From Gammaproteobacteria bacterium (GTDB lineage: Bacteria; Pseudomonadota; Gammaproteobacteria; SZUA-152), in contig QIGJ01000146.1 of assembly GCA_003229995.1 (NCBI GenBank), positions 1 through 13,454 of the forward strand: DNA of 13,454 nt, written 5' to 3'. Below are positions 1 through 7,319 of this stretch, piece after piece. Under the pieces are notes generated by a model, which saw nothing but the letters and a program-made list of their open reading frames with translations, had not been told where the DNA came from and ran no database searches. The position numbers and the translations under genes are program-made. Each line of letters begins with the position of its first letter. The first letter of the stretch is position 1.

Positions 1-322
1 AGAGGCTATCGCAATAAGCTTAACATGCCTTTGCATTTAACTCAGGCAGACCATCGATTGAGCAGAAAATCATGCCCAGTTTGCCTTTGTCTTTCATCGG
101 GTATTTATCCAATTTGAGTCTCTCGCTGCTTATCGCCCATTTTCGGAAAGCATCACTTCCTAAAATTTGAGGGGTCTAGGCATAACGAGAAGGATAACTT
201 AGGAATGGGCACGAAATAACTTCCCTGTTTGGCGCCTGGATTTAGTGCGTATTCGCCCGTTCTTCAATCGCAAAACCTCGACTTCATAATGCGACCATGT
301 TTAGACGAAAACTTTCATTAAT
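1..322. other. No clear gene; possible remnant sequence downstream of priA
   Basis: No convincing gene is visible. On the minus strand positions 175–20 form an open frame of about 52 codons that begins after an in-frame TAG and ends in TAA. It contains the stretch DKYPMKDKGKLGMIFCSIDG, has no ribosome binding site, and has no start codon near its upstream end. The text looks protein-like, so it may be a decayed gene or mobile-element fragment, but I do not recognise a family. The 180–300 stretch holds no ORF, RNA gene or clear hairpin terminator for priA. Confidence 0.3.
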
Positions 323-2575
323 CTAAAACATTTCCTGCGGGTCCACATCAATGGACCAACGTACCTTGCGGCCCAGTTTGTCGGACTCTAATTGTTGCAG
401 CCAAGGTTCTAGTAAATGGTGCAGTGCCGCTCGCTCGGAGGCTTGTAATAAGAGTTGTGCACGAATTCGGCCAGCACGGCGTTCCATGGGTGCAGGTATG
501 GGGCCAAGCAGTTGAACACGGCTTTCGCCAAAATTTGCGCCAAAGGCTGCTCCAAGTTGCTCGGCAAGCTGGCGGGCATGTTTAAGAAATTGCAGCGGCA
601 ACTGACCGTCTGCCGCTTCGGCGCGTAGCAAGGCCATGTAACTGTACGGCGCGAGTTGCGTTTGTCGGCGCTCTTCCAGCGCGGCTTGTGCGAAGGCGGT
701 GTACCCTTCGTGTAATAATATTTGCAGCAATGGGTGATCGGGGTGGTGAGTCTGGATCAACACCTGCCCAGGTTTTTCCGCCCGTCCTGCACGACCGGCA
801 ACTTGCACCAATAACTGTGCCATGCGTTCAGTGGCACGAAAGTCAGCGCTGAACAGGCCTTGGTCAAGGTCCACGATGCCGACCAAAGTGACATCCGGAA
901 AATGGTGCCCCTTGGCGAGCATTTGTGTGCCCACGAGGATGCGTTTACTGCCGTCGTGTACGCTGTCCAACAGGCTCTGCATGGCACCTTTACGACGGGT
1001 AGTATCACGGTCGATACGTACGATCCCGGTATCGGGAAATTGTTGTTTGAGTGCGGTCTCCAGTCGCTCGGTGCCGACACCCACCGACCGCAATTCGTTG
1101 CTTTGGCAATCCGGGCAACATGCGTCAGCGCGTCGTTCACTGCCACAGTGGTGGCAGCGCAGGCGTGTATTACCATTGAACAGCGTCATGTTTGCATCAC
1201 AACGCCGACATTTGGCCACCCAGCCGCAGTCGTGGCATAACATGGCGGGTGCATAACCTCGTCGATTGAGAAACACCAATACCTGCCCGCCTTTGTCGAG
1301 GTGTCGATGCAAAGCATTAATCAGTGCAGTGGACAGACCATCGGACATGGGTTGTTTGCGTACATCGAGTACGGCAATGTGCGGAGGTTGTGCGACACCG
1401 GCCCGTTCTGCCAGCACTGACCGGGAGTAACGCCCCTGATGGGTGTTGTGCAAAGTTTCCAGTGACGGCGTGGCCGACCCCAGTACCACTGGCAGGTTTT
1501 CAATATGGGCACGCTTTACCGCCACGTCGCGTGCAGAATAGCGAAAACCTTCCTGCTGTTTGAACGAGGCATCGTGTTCTTCATCAAGAATCATTAATCC
1601 CAATCTGGCAAACGGTGTAAACACTGCTGAGCGGGTGCCGATAACGATGGCGGCTTCCCCGTTACGGGCCATTAGCCAAGTATGAAGACGTTCGCGATCT
1701 GATAGTCCTGAATGAAGTACCGCGATGGGCGCTGCGAAGCGTTGCTGGAAACGCGATACCAGTTGCGGAGTGAGGCCGATCTCCGGCACCAGCACCAGCA
1801 CCTGTTGGTTTTGTGCCAGCACGGATTCGATGAGCGCCAGATACACCTCGGTCTTACCGCTGCCGGTAACACCGTCCACAAGATGGACACCGAAATCCCC
1901 CAGTTTTGCCGCAATGGCTGCAACGGCCTCAGTCTGGGCGATATTTAATTGAGGAGCTGTTGTTGATTTGCCCACAGGCAATGGCTGTAAATGGATGCGT
2001 TCGGTCACCGCCACCCAGCCTTTATCGATCAGTTTGTGCATCACCGGTCGCCAGTTATTCTGCACGGCATCAATGTGCGATGCCGACATGGCGGTATCCG
2101 GTGCAGTGCTTAATAATTGCAGCAGCGCAGCTTGCCGGGGAGCACGACGACGGGTTTGTGCCAGCAATGATGAATCCAGTGTGTGTCCATCATCCGTTAA
2201 CTGCCAGACCTGTTCGCCCTTCATTTTGGGGGCATGTCCTTGGCGTAACAGAGCTGGCAGGGCATTGCTCATCACTTCGCCTATCGGGTGTTGATAATAG
2301 CTGCTCGCCCACATCAGCAATTTTAGCAGTGGCTGTGACAACGCGGGTGTTGTATCCAGTATGTTGCTGACGTGTTTGAGGCGTGATCTGGGTACGTCTG
2401 TTTTATCGCTGATCGCCAATATTACTGCGACCACGGTGGTGCGCCCAAACGGTACCCGCAGGCGTATGCCTGGCTGTAGTGTGTGCAAGTCGCAAGCTGT
2501 CGGTGGAAGATAATCAAAACAACGACGCAAGGGGGAGGGTATGGCGACACGTAAAAAAATATTGGCTGCGGACAT
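323..2575 (-). CDS. priA: Primosomal protein N' (replication restart helicase PriA)
   Basis: PriA is a cytoplasmic superfamily 2, 3'-to-5' DNA helicase. It recognises stalled forks and D-loops and starts reloading of the replicative helicase through PriB/DnaT or PriC. The 750-residue product is close to the usual length (732 in E. coli). Seen: an N-terminal DNA-binding domain with the FDYL…RVPFG signature (residues ~20–44), Walker A GVTGSGKT (~235–242), the DEEH box (331–334), SATP (~367–370), and an inserted zinc-binding region with paired cysteines at about 447/450, 456/459, 474/477 and 487/490. The helicase C half carries QVAGRAGR. I chose the ATG at 2575; an in-frame GTG at 2584 would add three residues (MAR). 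AGAG lies just upstream of the ATG. The gene diverges from nth, and a MITE-like repeat starts only ~35 bp upstream, so its native promoter is unclear. Confidence 0.97.
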   Translation of the reverse strand: MSAANIFLRVAIPSPLRRCFDYLPPTACDLHTLQPGIRLRVPFGRTTVVAVILAISDKTDVPRSRLKHVSNILDTTPALSQPLLKLLMWASSYYQHPIGEVMSNALPALLRQGHAPKMKGEQVWQLTDDGHTLDSSLLAQTRRRAPRQAALLQLLSTAPDTAMSASHIDAVQNNWRPVMHKLIDKGWVAVTERIHLQPLPVGKSTTAPQLNIAQTEAVAAIAAKLGDFGVHLVDGVTGSGKTEVYLALIESVLAQNQQVLVLVPEIGLTPQLVSRFQQRFAAPIAVLHSGLSDRERLHTWLMARNGEAAIVIGTRSAVFTPFARLGLMILDEEHDASFKQQEGFRYSARDVAVKRAHIENLPVVLGSATPSLETLHNTHQGRYSRSVLAERAGVAQPPHIAVLDVRKQPMSDGLSTALINALHRHLDKGGQVLVFLNRRGYAPAMLCHDCGWVAKCRRCDANMTLFNGNTRLRCHHCGSERRADACCPDCQSNELRSVGVGTERLETALKQQFPDTGIVRIDRDTTRRKGAMQSLLDSVHDGSKRILVGTQMLAKGHHFPDVTLVGIVDLDQGLFSADFRATERMAQLLVQVAGRAGRAEKPGQVLIQTHHPDHPLLQILLHEGYTAFAQAALEERRQTQLAPYSYMALLRAEAADGQLPLQFLKHARQLAEQLGAAFGANFGESRVQLLGPIPAPMERRAGRIRAQLLLQASERAALHHLLEPWLQQLESDKLGRKVRWSIDVDPQEMF

Positions 2576-2610
2576 CCGCGCCACTCTAACAGACCTGGGC
2601 TGAGTCTAGT

Positions 2611-2770
2611 CGTATAAGTACCTGAACAACATTATTTTAACATTTTCTTGTTTATTTTCCGGCCTTCTGCGTTGCTACTACGGTCACATAGCTCACTTCG
2701 CAGCGCTTTGAAGGCCGAAAAATACCCTGTGAAAATTTTGTTAAAATAATGATGCCCAGGCACTTAACCG
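2611..2770. repeat. ~160-bp imperfect inverted repeat, MITE-like element
   Basis: The two flanks mirror each other over most of their length. AAGTACCTG…ATTATTTTAAC at 2616–2641 matches the reverse complement of 2741–2766 at about 22 of 26 bases. Further in, CCGGCCTTC (2659–2667) pairs with GAAGGCCG (2710–2717), and GCGTTGC (2669–2675) nearly pairs with GCAGCGC (2699–2705). That leaves a loop of roughly 22 bases. It is too large and too mismatched for an ordinary terminator, codes for nothing, and sits in a divergent spacer. This fits a non-autonomous miniature inverted-repeat element or a dispersed intergenic repeat. Flanking target duplications are not obvious. Confidence 0.6.
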
Positions 2771-2870
2771 CTTTCCTTTTTTCTGATCACTAGTGTGGTA
2801 TTAGTCATCGAGGCGCACTGCTATTGTCAGCATCCAGTGCCAACTGATTGTCATGCCATCGCTTTCCCGG

Positions 2871-2905
2871 TTATCCACAAAAGCTGTGGATAACTTTGTG
2901 GACAA
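2871..2905. promoter_or_regulatory. Cluster of three DnaA-box-like 9-mers
   Basis: TTATCCACA (2871–2879, perfect E. coli consensus) is followed after five bases by its exact inverse TGTGGATAA (2885–2893). TGTGGACAA (2897–2905; inverse TTGTCCACA, a one-base variant) comes after three more bases. Two perfect boxes head to head plus a third within 35 bp is unlikely by chance. The first two also form a 9-bp stem with a five-base loop. The role could be DnaA-dependent regulation of priA/nth, DnaA titration, or a piece of a replication origin. Confidence 0.65.
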
Positions 2906-3090
2906 CTATGGTAAAAAATCATTTCATGCTGTAATACCAGTATCATATCGAAAATGGTTGTTTTTTGATCACATTATATTTAATATATTATTCAATGGGT
3001 TACAGGCTATCAATGAGTTACCGTCAAAATTATGGATACATACCGGAGTATTTTTCGTTTGGAAAAAATATTGTGTATAAACTCAAAAAG
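2906..3090. other. AT-rich non-coding stretch beside the DnaA boxes
   Basis: This stretch is markedly more AT-rich than its surroundings, with an almost pure A/T core at about 2972–2996. An open frame covers 2853–3080, but it has no ribosome binding site and a composition unlike the neighbouring genes, so I treat it as non-coding. Together with the DnaA boxes it resembles an easily unwound element. Only one GATC falls inside it, with another at about 2784, so it lacks the dense GATC pattern of enteric oriC. Confidence 0.4.
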
Positions 3091-3092
3091 TC

Positions 3093-3122
3093 TTGACATT
3101 TTTTTTCACCAAGCAGTATAAG
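3093..3122 (+). promoter_or_regulatory. Sigma70-type promoter, probably for nth
   Basis: A perfect −35 TTGACA (3093–3098) is followed after 18 bases by TATAAG (3117–3122). Transcription would start near 3129 and give a ~130-base leader before nth. GGCTTGCG (3122–3129) and CGCAAGCC (3208–3215) are exact 8-base complements in the region, so the leader may fold. I see no other strong promoter closer to nth. Confidence 0.6.
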
Positions 3123-3258
3123 GCTTGCGGCGGCGTGGGGTATTTTTGACGCTCACATCACATCATTGCGCACTAAATAAAGGGCGGCACTCTGGCCTGT
3201 TGAGTGGCGCAAGCCATATGACACATTGCAACCCAAAACAGTTTAAAATGCCCGCGCC

Positions 3259-3894
3259 ATGAACGCACAAAAACGACAGGAAATATTTCAGAGGCTACAA
3301 CAGCATATCCCGGAGCCGACTACCGAGTTGCACTATCACACATCATTTGAGCTACTGGTGGCGGTAACCCTGTCTGCGCAGGCCACGGACAAAGGCGTTA
3401 ATAAGGCCACAGACAAGCTCTTCCCGGTAGCCAATACTCCGGAGGCGATTTTGGCGATGGGTGAAGAAGGCCTGAAAAAATACATCAAAACTATTGGTTT
3501 GTTTAACAGCAAAGCCCGACATATTATCAAGGCCTGCCAAATACTGGTGGAACAGCACAACAGCGTGGTACCGGAAGACCGTGTCGCGCTGGAAGCGTTG
3601 CCCGGAGTAGGGCGAAAAACGGCCAACGTGATTTTAAATACGGCCTTTGGTCATCCTACTATTGCGGTAGACACACATATTTTCCGGGTCTCCAATCGCA
3701 CTCGCATTGCACCGGGTAAAACCGTGCTGGACGTGGAAAAAAAACTGCTGAAGTTTGTGCCGGATGAATTCAAGCTCGATGCGCATCACTGGTTGATTCT
3801 GCACGGGCGTTACACATGCATTGCCCGCAAACCGCGTTGTGGTTCCTGCGTGATTGAAGATTTATGTGAATACAAAAAAAAGGCTTACGAATAA
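3259..3894 (+). CDS. nth: Endonuclease III (DNA glycosylase/AP lyase)
   Basis: This base-excision-repair enzyme removes oxidised pyrimidines and nicks the resulting abasic site by beta-elimination. The 211-residue product has the same length as E. coli Nth and aligns with it by eye without gaps. Seen: the helix-hairpin-helix LPGVGRKTAN (~114–123) with catalytic Lys120, the catalytic Asp138 in AVDTHIFRV, and the [4Fe-4S] ligands Cys187, Cys194, Cys197 and Cys203 with E. coli spacing. The ATG at 3259 gives the family's standard N-terminus, although no good Shine-Dalgarno sequence precedes it. The stop overlaps the start of the following DUF1841 gene (TAATG), so the two are co-transcribed and probably translationally coupled. 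Confidence 0.98.
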   Translation: MNAQKRQEIFQRLQQHIPEPTTELHYHTSFELLVAVTLSAQATDKGVNKATDKLFPVANTPEAILAMGEEGLKKYIKTIGLFNSKARHIIKACQILVEQHNSVVPEDRVALEALPGVGRKTANVILNTAFGHPTIAVDTHIFRVSNRTRIAPGKTVLDVEKKLLKFVPDEFKLDAHHWLILHGRYTCIARKPRCGSCVIEDLCEYKKKAYE

Positions 3895-4328
3895 TGTTTG
3901 GACAGGACCGCAATCAACTTCGACAGATGTATTTTGACGTTTGGCGTAAGCAACAGAGTGGCGAACTGATGCAACCACTGGAGGCGATGATCGCCGAGGT
4001 GATTGTACTGCACTCGGAATACCACACTTTGTTGGAGCAGGGCGAAAATGCATTGGACAAGGATTTCCTGCCTGAAATGGGTGAAACCAACCCCTTTATG
4101 CACATGGGTATGCATATTGCGATTCGTGAGCAACTGGCCACCGACCGGCCGGATGGTATTGTGCTGGTGCATAAAAAACTGTTGTTGCGTTTGCGGGACG
4201 TGCATGAGGTGGATCATCAAATCATGGAATGTCTGGGAGAGTCATTGTGGGAGGCGCAGCGCAATAATAGCGTACCGAACGAGTCACAATACCTTCAGTG
4301 TGTGCAACAACGGGCTAACAAAAAATAG
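3894..4328 (+). CDS. DUF1841 family protein
   Basis: A 144-residue soluble protein of unknown function. It carries the features I associate with DUF1841: an N-terminal FGQDRNQLRQMYFDVW segment, a central NPFMHMGMHIAIREQL block (~91–106) rich in Met and His, DRPDGI, and a C-terminal HEVDHQIMECLGESLWEAQR. The conserved histidines and acidic residues (H95, H99, H129, H133 region) could suggest metal binding, but that is inference. It overlaps nth by one base and so is expressed with it, as in many gamma- and betaproteobacteria. No signal peptide or membrane segment is seen. Its 3' end faces argG, with 85 bp between and no clear hairpin terminator. Confidence 0.9.
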   Translation: MFGQDRNQLRQMYFDVWRKQQSGELMQPLEAMIAEVIVLHSEYHTLLEQGENALDKDFLPEMGETNPFMHMGMHIAIREQLATDRPDGIVLVHKKLLLRLRDVHEVDHQIMECLGESLWEAQRNNSVPNESQYLQCVQQRANKK

Positions 4329-4413
4329 CGAACAGGGCTCAGAAATAGGGTCAGGAACCGTGGGTGAGGACGCGATGTTGAACTCGGTACAGGGGAAAAA
4401 CTTTGCAAGGAAA

Positions 4414-5631
4414 TCAGGTGTTTTTTCTGGCTGCAATGCGCATACGTAACGCATTGAGTTTAATGAAGCCCTCGGCATCCTGCTGATTATAAGCACCTTT
4501 ATCATCTTCAAAGGTGACGATGTTGACATCAAACAGACTGTCCGTGGCAGACTCACGCCCCTCGACAATGACATTACCCTTGTACAGTTTGAGCCGCACC
4601 CGGCCATTGACGGTCACTTGTGATGCGTTGATCATTTCCTGCAACATTCTGCGCTCCGGTGCCCACCAGTAGCCGTTGTAAATCAGTGTGGCATAACGTG
4701 GCATCAGCTCATCTTTCAGATGTGCCACTTCACGATCCAGGGTAATGGACTCGATGGCACGATGGGCTTTGAGCATCACCGTGCCTGCCGGTGTTTCATA
4801 ACAACCACGCGATTTCATGCCGACGTAACGGTTTTCCACGATGTCATCACGGCCGATGCCATTGGCTCCCGCCACTTTGTTAAGGTGTGCCATCACCTGC
4901 GCGGGACTCATGGCCTGTCCATCGATGGCCACGATGTCGCCTTTTTCAAAATTCAGTTCGATAATGGTCGCCGTGTCTGGCGCATTTTCCGGTGACACCG
5001 TCCAGCGCCACATGTCATCTTCCGGGCCCGCCCAGGGGTCTTCCAGTACACCACCTTCGTAGGAAATATGCAGTAGATTGGCATCCATGGAGTAAGGGGA
5101 TTTTTTGCCGCGTTTCTGTTCCACGGAAATACCATGAGTCTCGGCATAGGACATCAGTTTTTCGCGTGAGTTGAGATCCCATTCTCGCCACGGGGCGATG
5201 ACCTGCACATCCGGCTTGAGACCATAATAACCCAGCTCAAAACGGACCTGATCGTTGCCCTTGCCGGTAGCGCCATGCGACACCGCATCAGCACCGGTCG
5301 CATTGGCAATTTCAATCTGGCGTTTGGAGATCAGCGGCCGCGCAATTGAGGTGCCCAGTAGATATTCGCCCTCATAAATGGCATTGGCACGAAACATGGG
5401 AAATACAAAATCGCGCGCATATTCCTCACGCAGGTCATCAACATAAATTTCTTTGACTCCCGCCGCCTGAGCCTTGGCCCGTGCCGGTTCGACTTCTTCG
5501 CCTTGGCCTATATCGGCAGTGAAAGTCACCACCTCGCAATCGTATTCATCCTGCAACCATTTAAGAATAATGGAAGTATCCAGTCCACCGGAATAGGCCA
5601 GGACAACTTTTTTAACGTTTATTTTCGACAT
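4414..5631 (-). CDS. argG: Argininosuccinate synthase
   Basis: Catalyses ATP-dependent condensation of citrulline and aspartate to argininosuccinate, the penultimate step of arginine synthesis, in the cytoplasm. The 405-residue product is typical of the shorter (type 1) bacterial form. Seen: the PP-loop ATP site AYSGGLDTS (~12–20), the GTSIARPL block (~93–100), [15 protein letters not shown] (~118–132) and the C-terminal [10 protein letters not shown] region. The start ATG gives the standard [17 protein letters not shown]-terminus, with a CAGG about ten bases upstream. It is transcribed as a single gene from its own promoter and is not part of the psp/yjf cluster to its right. No arginine-repressor box is convincing. 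Confidence 0.98.
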   Translation of the reverse strand: MSKINVKKVVLAYSGGLDTSIILKWLQDEYDCEVVTFTADIGQGEEVEPARAKAQAAGVKEIYVDDLREEYARDFVFPMFRANAIYEGEYLLGTSIARPLISKRQIEIANATGADAVSHGATGKGNDQVRFELGYYGLKPDVQVIAPWREWDLNSREKLMSYAETHGISVEQKRGKKSPYSMDANLLHISYEGGVLEDPWAGPEDDMWRWTVSPENAPDTATIIELNFEKGDIVAIDGQAMSPAQVMAHLNKVAGANGIGRDDIVENRYVGMKSRGCYETPAGTVMLKAHRAIESITLDREVAHLKDELMPRYATLIYNGYWWAPERRMLQEMINASQVTVNGRVRLKLYKGNVIVEGRESATDSLFDVNIVTFEDDKGAYNQQDAEGFIKLNALRMRIAARKNT

Positions 5632-5674
5632 GATTTTAAACCTGATTCAATGTGTAAAGCGGGCACCGCGCGGT

Positions 5675-5703
5675 ATTATAAGCCACTACCCGACCCGTCA
5701 CAA
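5675..5703 (-). promoter_or_regulatory. Sigma70 promoter of argG
   Basis: Read on the minus strand, TTGTGA (5703–5698) is followed after exactly 17 bases by a perfect TATAAT (5680–5675). The predicted start near 5668 gives a ~37-base leader to the argG ATG at 5631. It lies just beyond the stop codon of the M50 protease gene at 5716, so argG can be expressed independently of the upstream cluster. Confidence 0.75.
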
Positions 5704-5715
5704 AATACCGGTGCA

Positions 5716-6378
5716 TTACGCGACTTTTGCCGTCGTCACCGGCCCTGCCCATAAACGATACAAACAGCCAACCGCAATAACAAACCAGAGTGCTACCCAG
5801 AAAAATTCTGGCAGGCCGGTTAATTGCGCCAAGCTGGCACCATCACCCAGATCGCGCCCGTCCAGAAGATATAATGGACTGCGAATGGCATCCAGCATGA
5901 CAAAAACACCCACGAACTGAATAAAAAATTTCACACTGAACCATAACGACTTTACTAACGGTGTGGCATATATAAACAGTAAAATCAACAAGATAATAAT
6001 GGTGGATACATCACGCGCCCACAGCAGTAATGTCACTCCCAGCATCACGACCATTATCCCCACCATGCGTTTTGCCTTTTTTGGGGACAGGGTATCAGCG
6101 ACACTGTAGATCAGTAGCCCCCATAACGCGCTACCCGCATAACCCGAAAAGCTGATGAAAAAGCGTATGCCACCACTGGTTGTACATACACCGGAACCGT
6201 TAAAAGACAGGGTGATATTATGAATGCTGCCCCCCGTTAACAGCGCCGCAAGTCCGTGGCTTATTTCATGGAAGAAGGTTTCACTCCACAAAAAAGGTAA
6301 ATTGATGAATGGCAAATAATCAATAATAAAAGCCGCAGCAATAAAAAGGATAAGTTGTTGTCGTGATGTTAATGTCAT
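5716..6378 (-). CDS. M50-type membrane metalloprotease (site-2 protease related)
   Basis: A 220-residue polytopic membrane protein. The zinc motif HEISH lies at residues 37–41 in a hydrophobic helix after FF, and the second motif GDGASLAQLTGLP at 178–190 supplies a likely third ligand, Asp179. This arrangement fits the M50B-like peptidase group. Hydrophobic segments are visible at about 8–30, 34–50, 72–93, 106–120, 123–145, 150–165 and 191–208. No PDZ domain is present, unlike RseP. Such proteases cut substrates within or next to the membrane; the substrate here is unknown. It is the last gene of the cluster, 24 bases after the DUF350 gene. The start has no good Shine-Dalgarno sequence, so it may depend on coupling to the gene before it. 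Confidence 0.8.
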   Translation of the reverse strand: MTLTSRQQLILFIAAAFIIDYLPFINLPFLWSETFFHEISHGLAALLTGGSIHNITLSFNGSGVCTTSGGIRFFISFSGYAGSALWGLLIYSVADTLSPKKAKRMVGIMVVMLGVTLLLWARDVSTIIILLILLFIYATPLVKSLWFSVKFFIQFVGVFVMLDAIRSPLYLLDGRDLGDGASLAQLTGLPEFFWVALWFVIAVGCLYRLWAGPVTTAKVA

Positions 6379-6402
6379 ATAACTATTTTACGTGCCTATT
6401 CC

Positions 6403-7308
6403 TTAAGCCCCAATGAGTCCAGCCAGCAATAAACCGACGACGATATAAATACTGCCTTCAATGGTACCGACAGCAATATTACCTTGCTCGCCAACTTCTT
6501 CTCCGATATTAATGCGAGGTAACACTCCATGACGAATCACAATGGCAATCAACGTTAATAAAATGAATAAAACCAATGCAACCACAAACCACAACATGAA
6601 AACAAGCAGGAAGGCATCGGCATCATATTCCACCGCAGTAAAGGCGGCGCTGACTGCTATGGCAATACCGATGCGGTAAGCACTAAAACGAAGCGCCAGA
6701 GCAACGTTATTTTCTTCAATTGCCTCATGCAATTGTTTTCCTTTATGACTATGGCGTTTTGCATACACTTTGACGCGATATAAAGTGGCCAGTGCCATGA
6801 TAATTTGTGATGCAATAAAGCTGACAACCACTGCAAAAATGGCCATTGTCATGCCCCCGTCGACCCACACCATGGCTCCCTTGATAATAATGGCCGTCGC
6901 AATCATATTGCAGGCATCAATGATGCCAGCGGATATATTGCCTTTCATAATTTGATCGTGAATCGATAACCCGGGAAATGAAACACGATCAAAAACAAGA
7001 CGTGTTAACCACATCAGTATTATGCCAATGACACCAAACAAAATCACTGTTAACACTTCATTGGCGAGGTTATACCCGGCATCACCGGAAACAACCCCCA
7101 TCAGCATAATGCTGACCGCTATCATGGCACCTGCCAGTGATATACCAAAAGCCTTGTTATCATTATGTGAAATTTCTTTTGTAGCGGACACATTGCCCAC
7201 CAGACCGGCGAAAAAACGCATCGCACTTAATAACGCCACTGCAATCAGGAAATCCACCAAGTAATAAGATGCCAAACCTATGTCTACATTAACAAAATCC
7301 ATGAACAT
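6403..7308 (-). CDS. DUF350 family membrane protein with four repeat units (YjfL-related)
   Basis: A 301-residue, highly hydrophobic inner-membrane protein. The DUF350 signature (Asn followed by small/aliphatic residues and a Gly-rich helix) occurs four times: DNKAFGISLAGA (~50–61), GNISAGIIDACNM (~123–135), NNVALALRFSAYRIG (~200–214) and GNIAVGTIEGSIY (~276–288). E. coli YjfL is about 132 residues with two units, so this looks like a tandem duplication. Units 1–2 and 3–4 are joined by a charged loop (~178–199). The start at 7308 is supported by AAGGA eight bases upstream, which overlaps the stop of the lipoprotein gene. Function is unknown. DUF350 genes recur beside PspA-family and polyamine genes, which suggests a membrane channel or stress role, but that is inference. 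Confidence 0.88.
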   Translation of the reverse strand: MFMDFVNVDIGLASYYLVDFLIAVALLSAMRFFAGLVGNVSATKEISHNDNKAFGISLAGAMIAVSIMLMGVVSGDAGYNLANEVLTVILFGVIGIILMWLTRLVFDRVSFPGLSIHDQIMKGNISAGIIDACNMIATAIIIKGAMVWVDGGMTMAIFAVVVSFIASQIIMALATLYRVKVYAKRHSHKGKQLHEAIEENNVALALRFSAYRIGIAIAVSAAFTAVEYDADAFLLVFMLWFVVALVLFILLTLIAIVIRHGVLPRINIGEEVGEQGNIAVGTIEGSIYIVVGLLLAGLIGA

Positions 7309-7319
7309 TTTTTGTTTCC

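Noticed and set aside
822..2370. Several open frames on the plus strand opposite priA
   Set aside because: They lie fully inside a well-supported priA, lack ribosome binding sites and read as antisense shadows.
2853..3080. 75-codon plus-strand open frame over the DnaA boxes and AT-rich tract
   Set aside because: No ribosome binding site, starts within the regulatory-looking repeat region, composition unlike neighbouring genes, and no recognisable family.
4329..4413. Expected bidirectional terminator between the DUF1841 gene and argG
   Set aside because: No stem-loop with T-run is visible on either strand, so none is annotated.
4003..4449. 148-codon plus-strand frame overlapping the DUF1841 gene and the argG end
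   Set aside because: Out of frame with a recognised family member and rich in Cys/Trp/Arg, as expected for a shifted reading of that gene.
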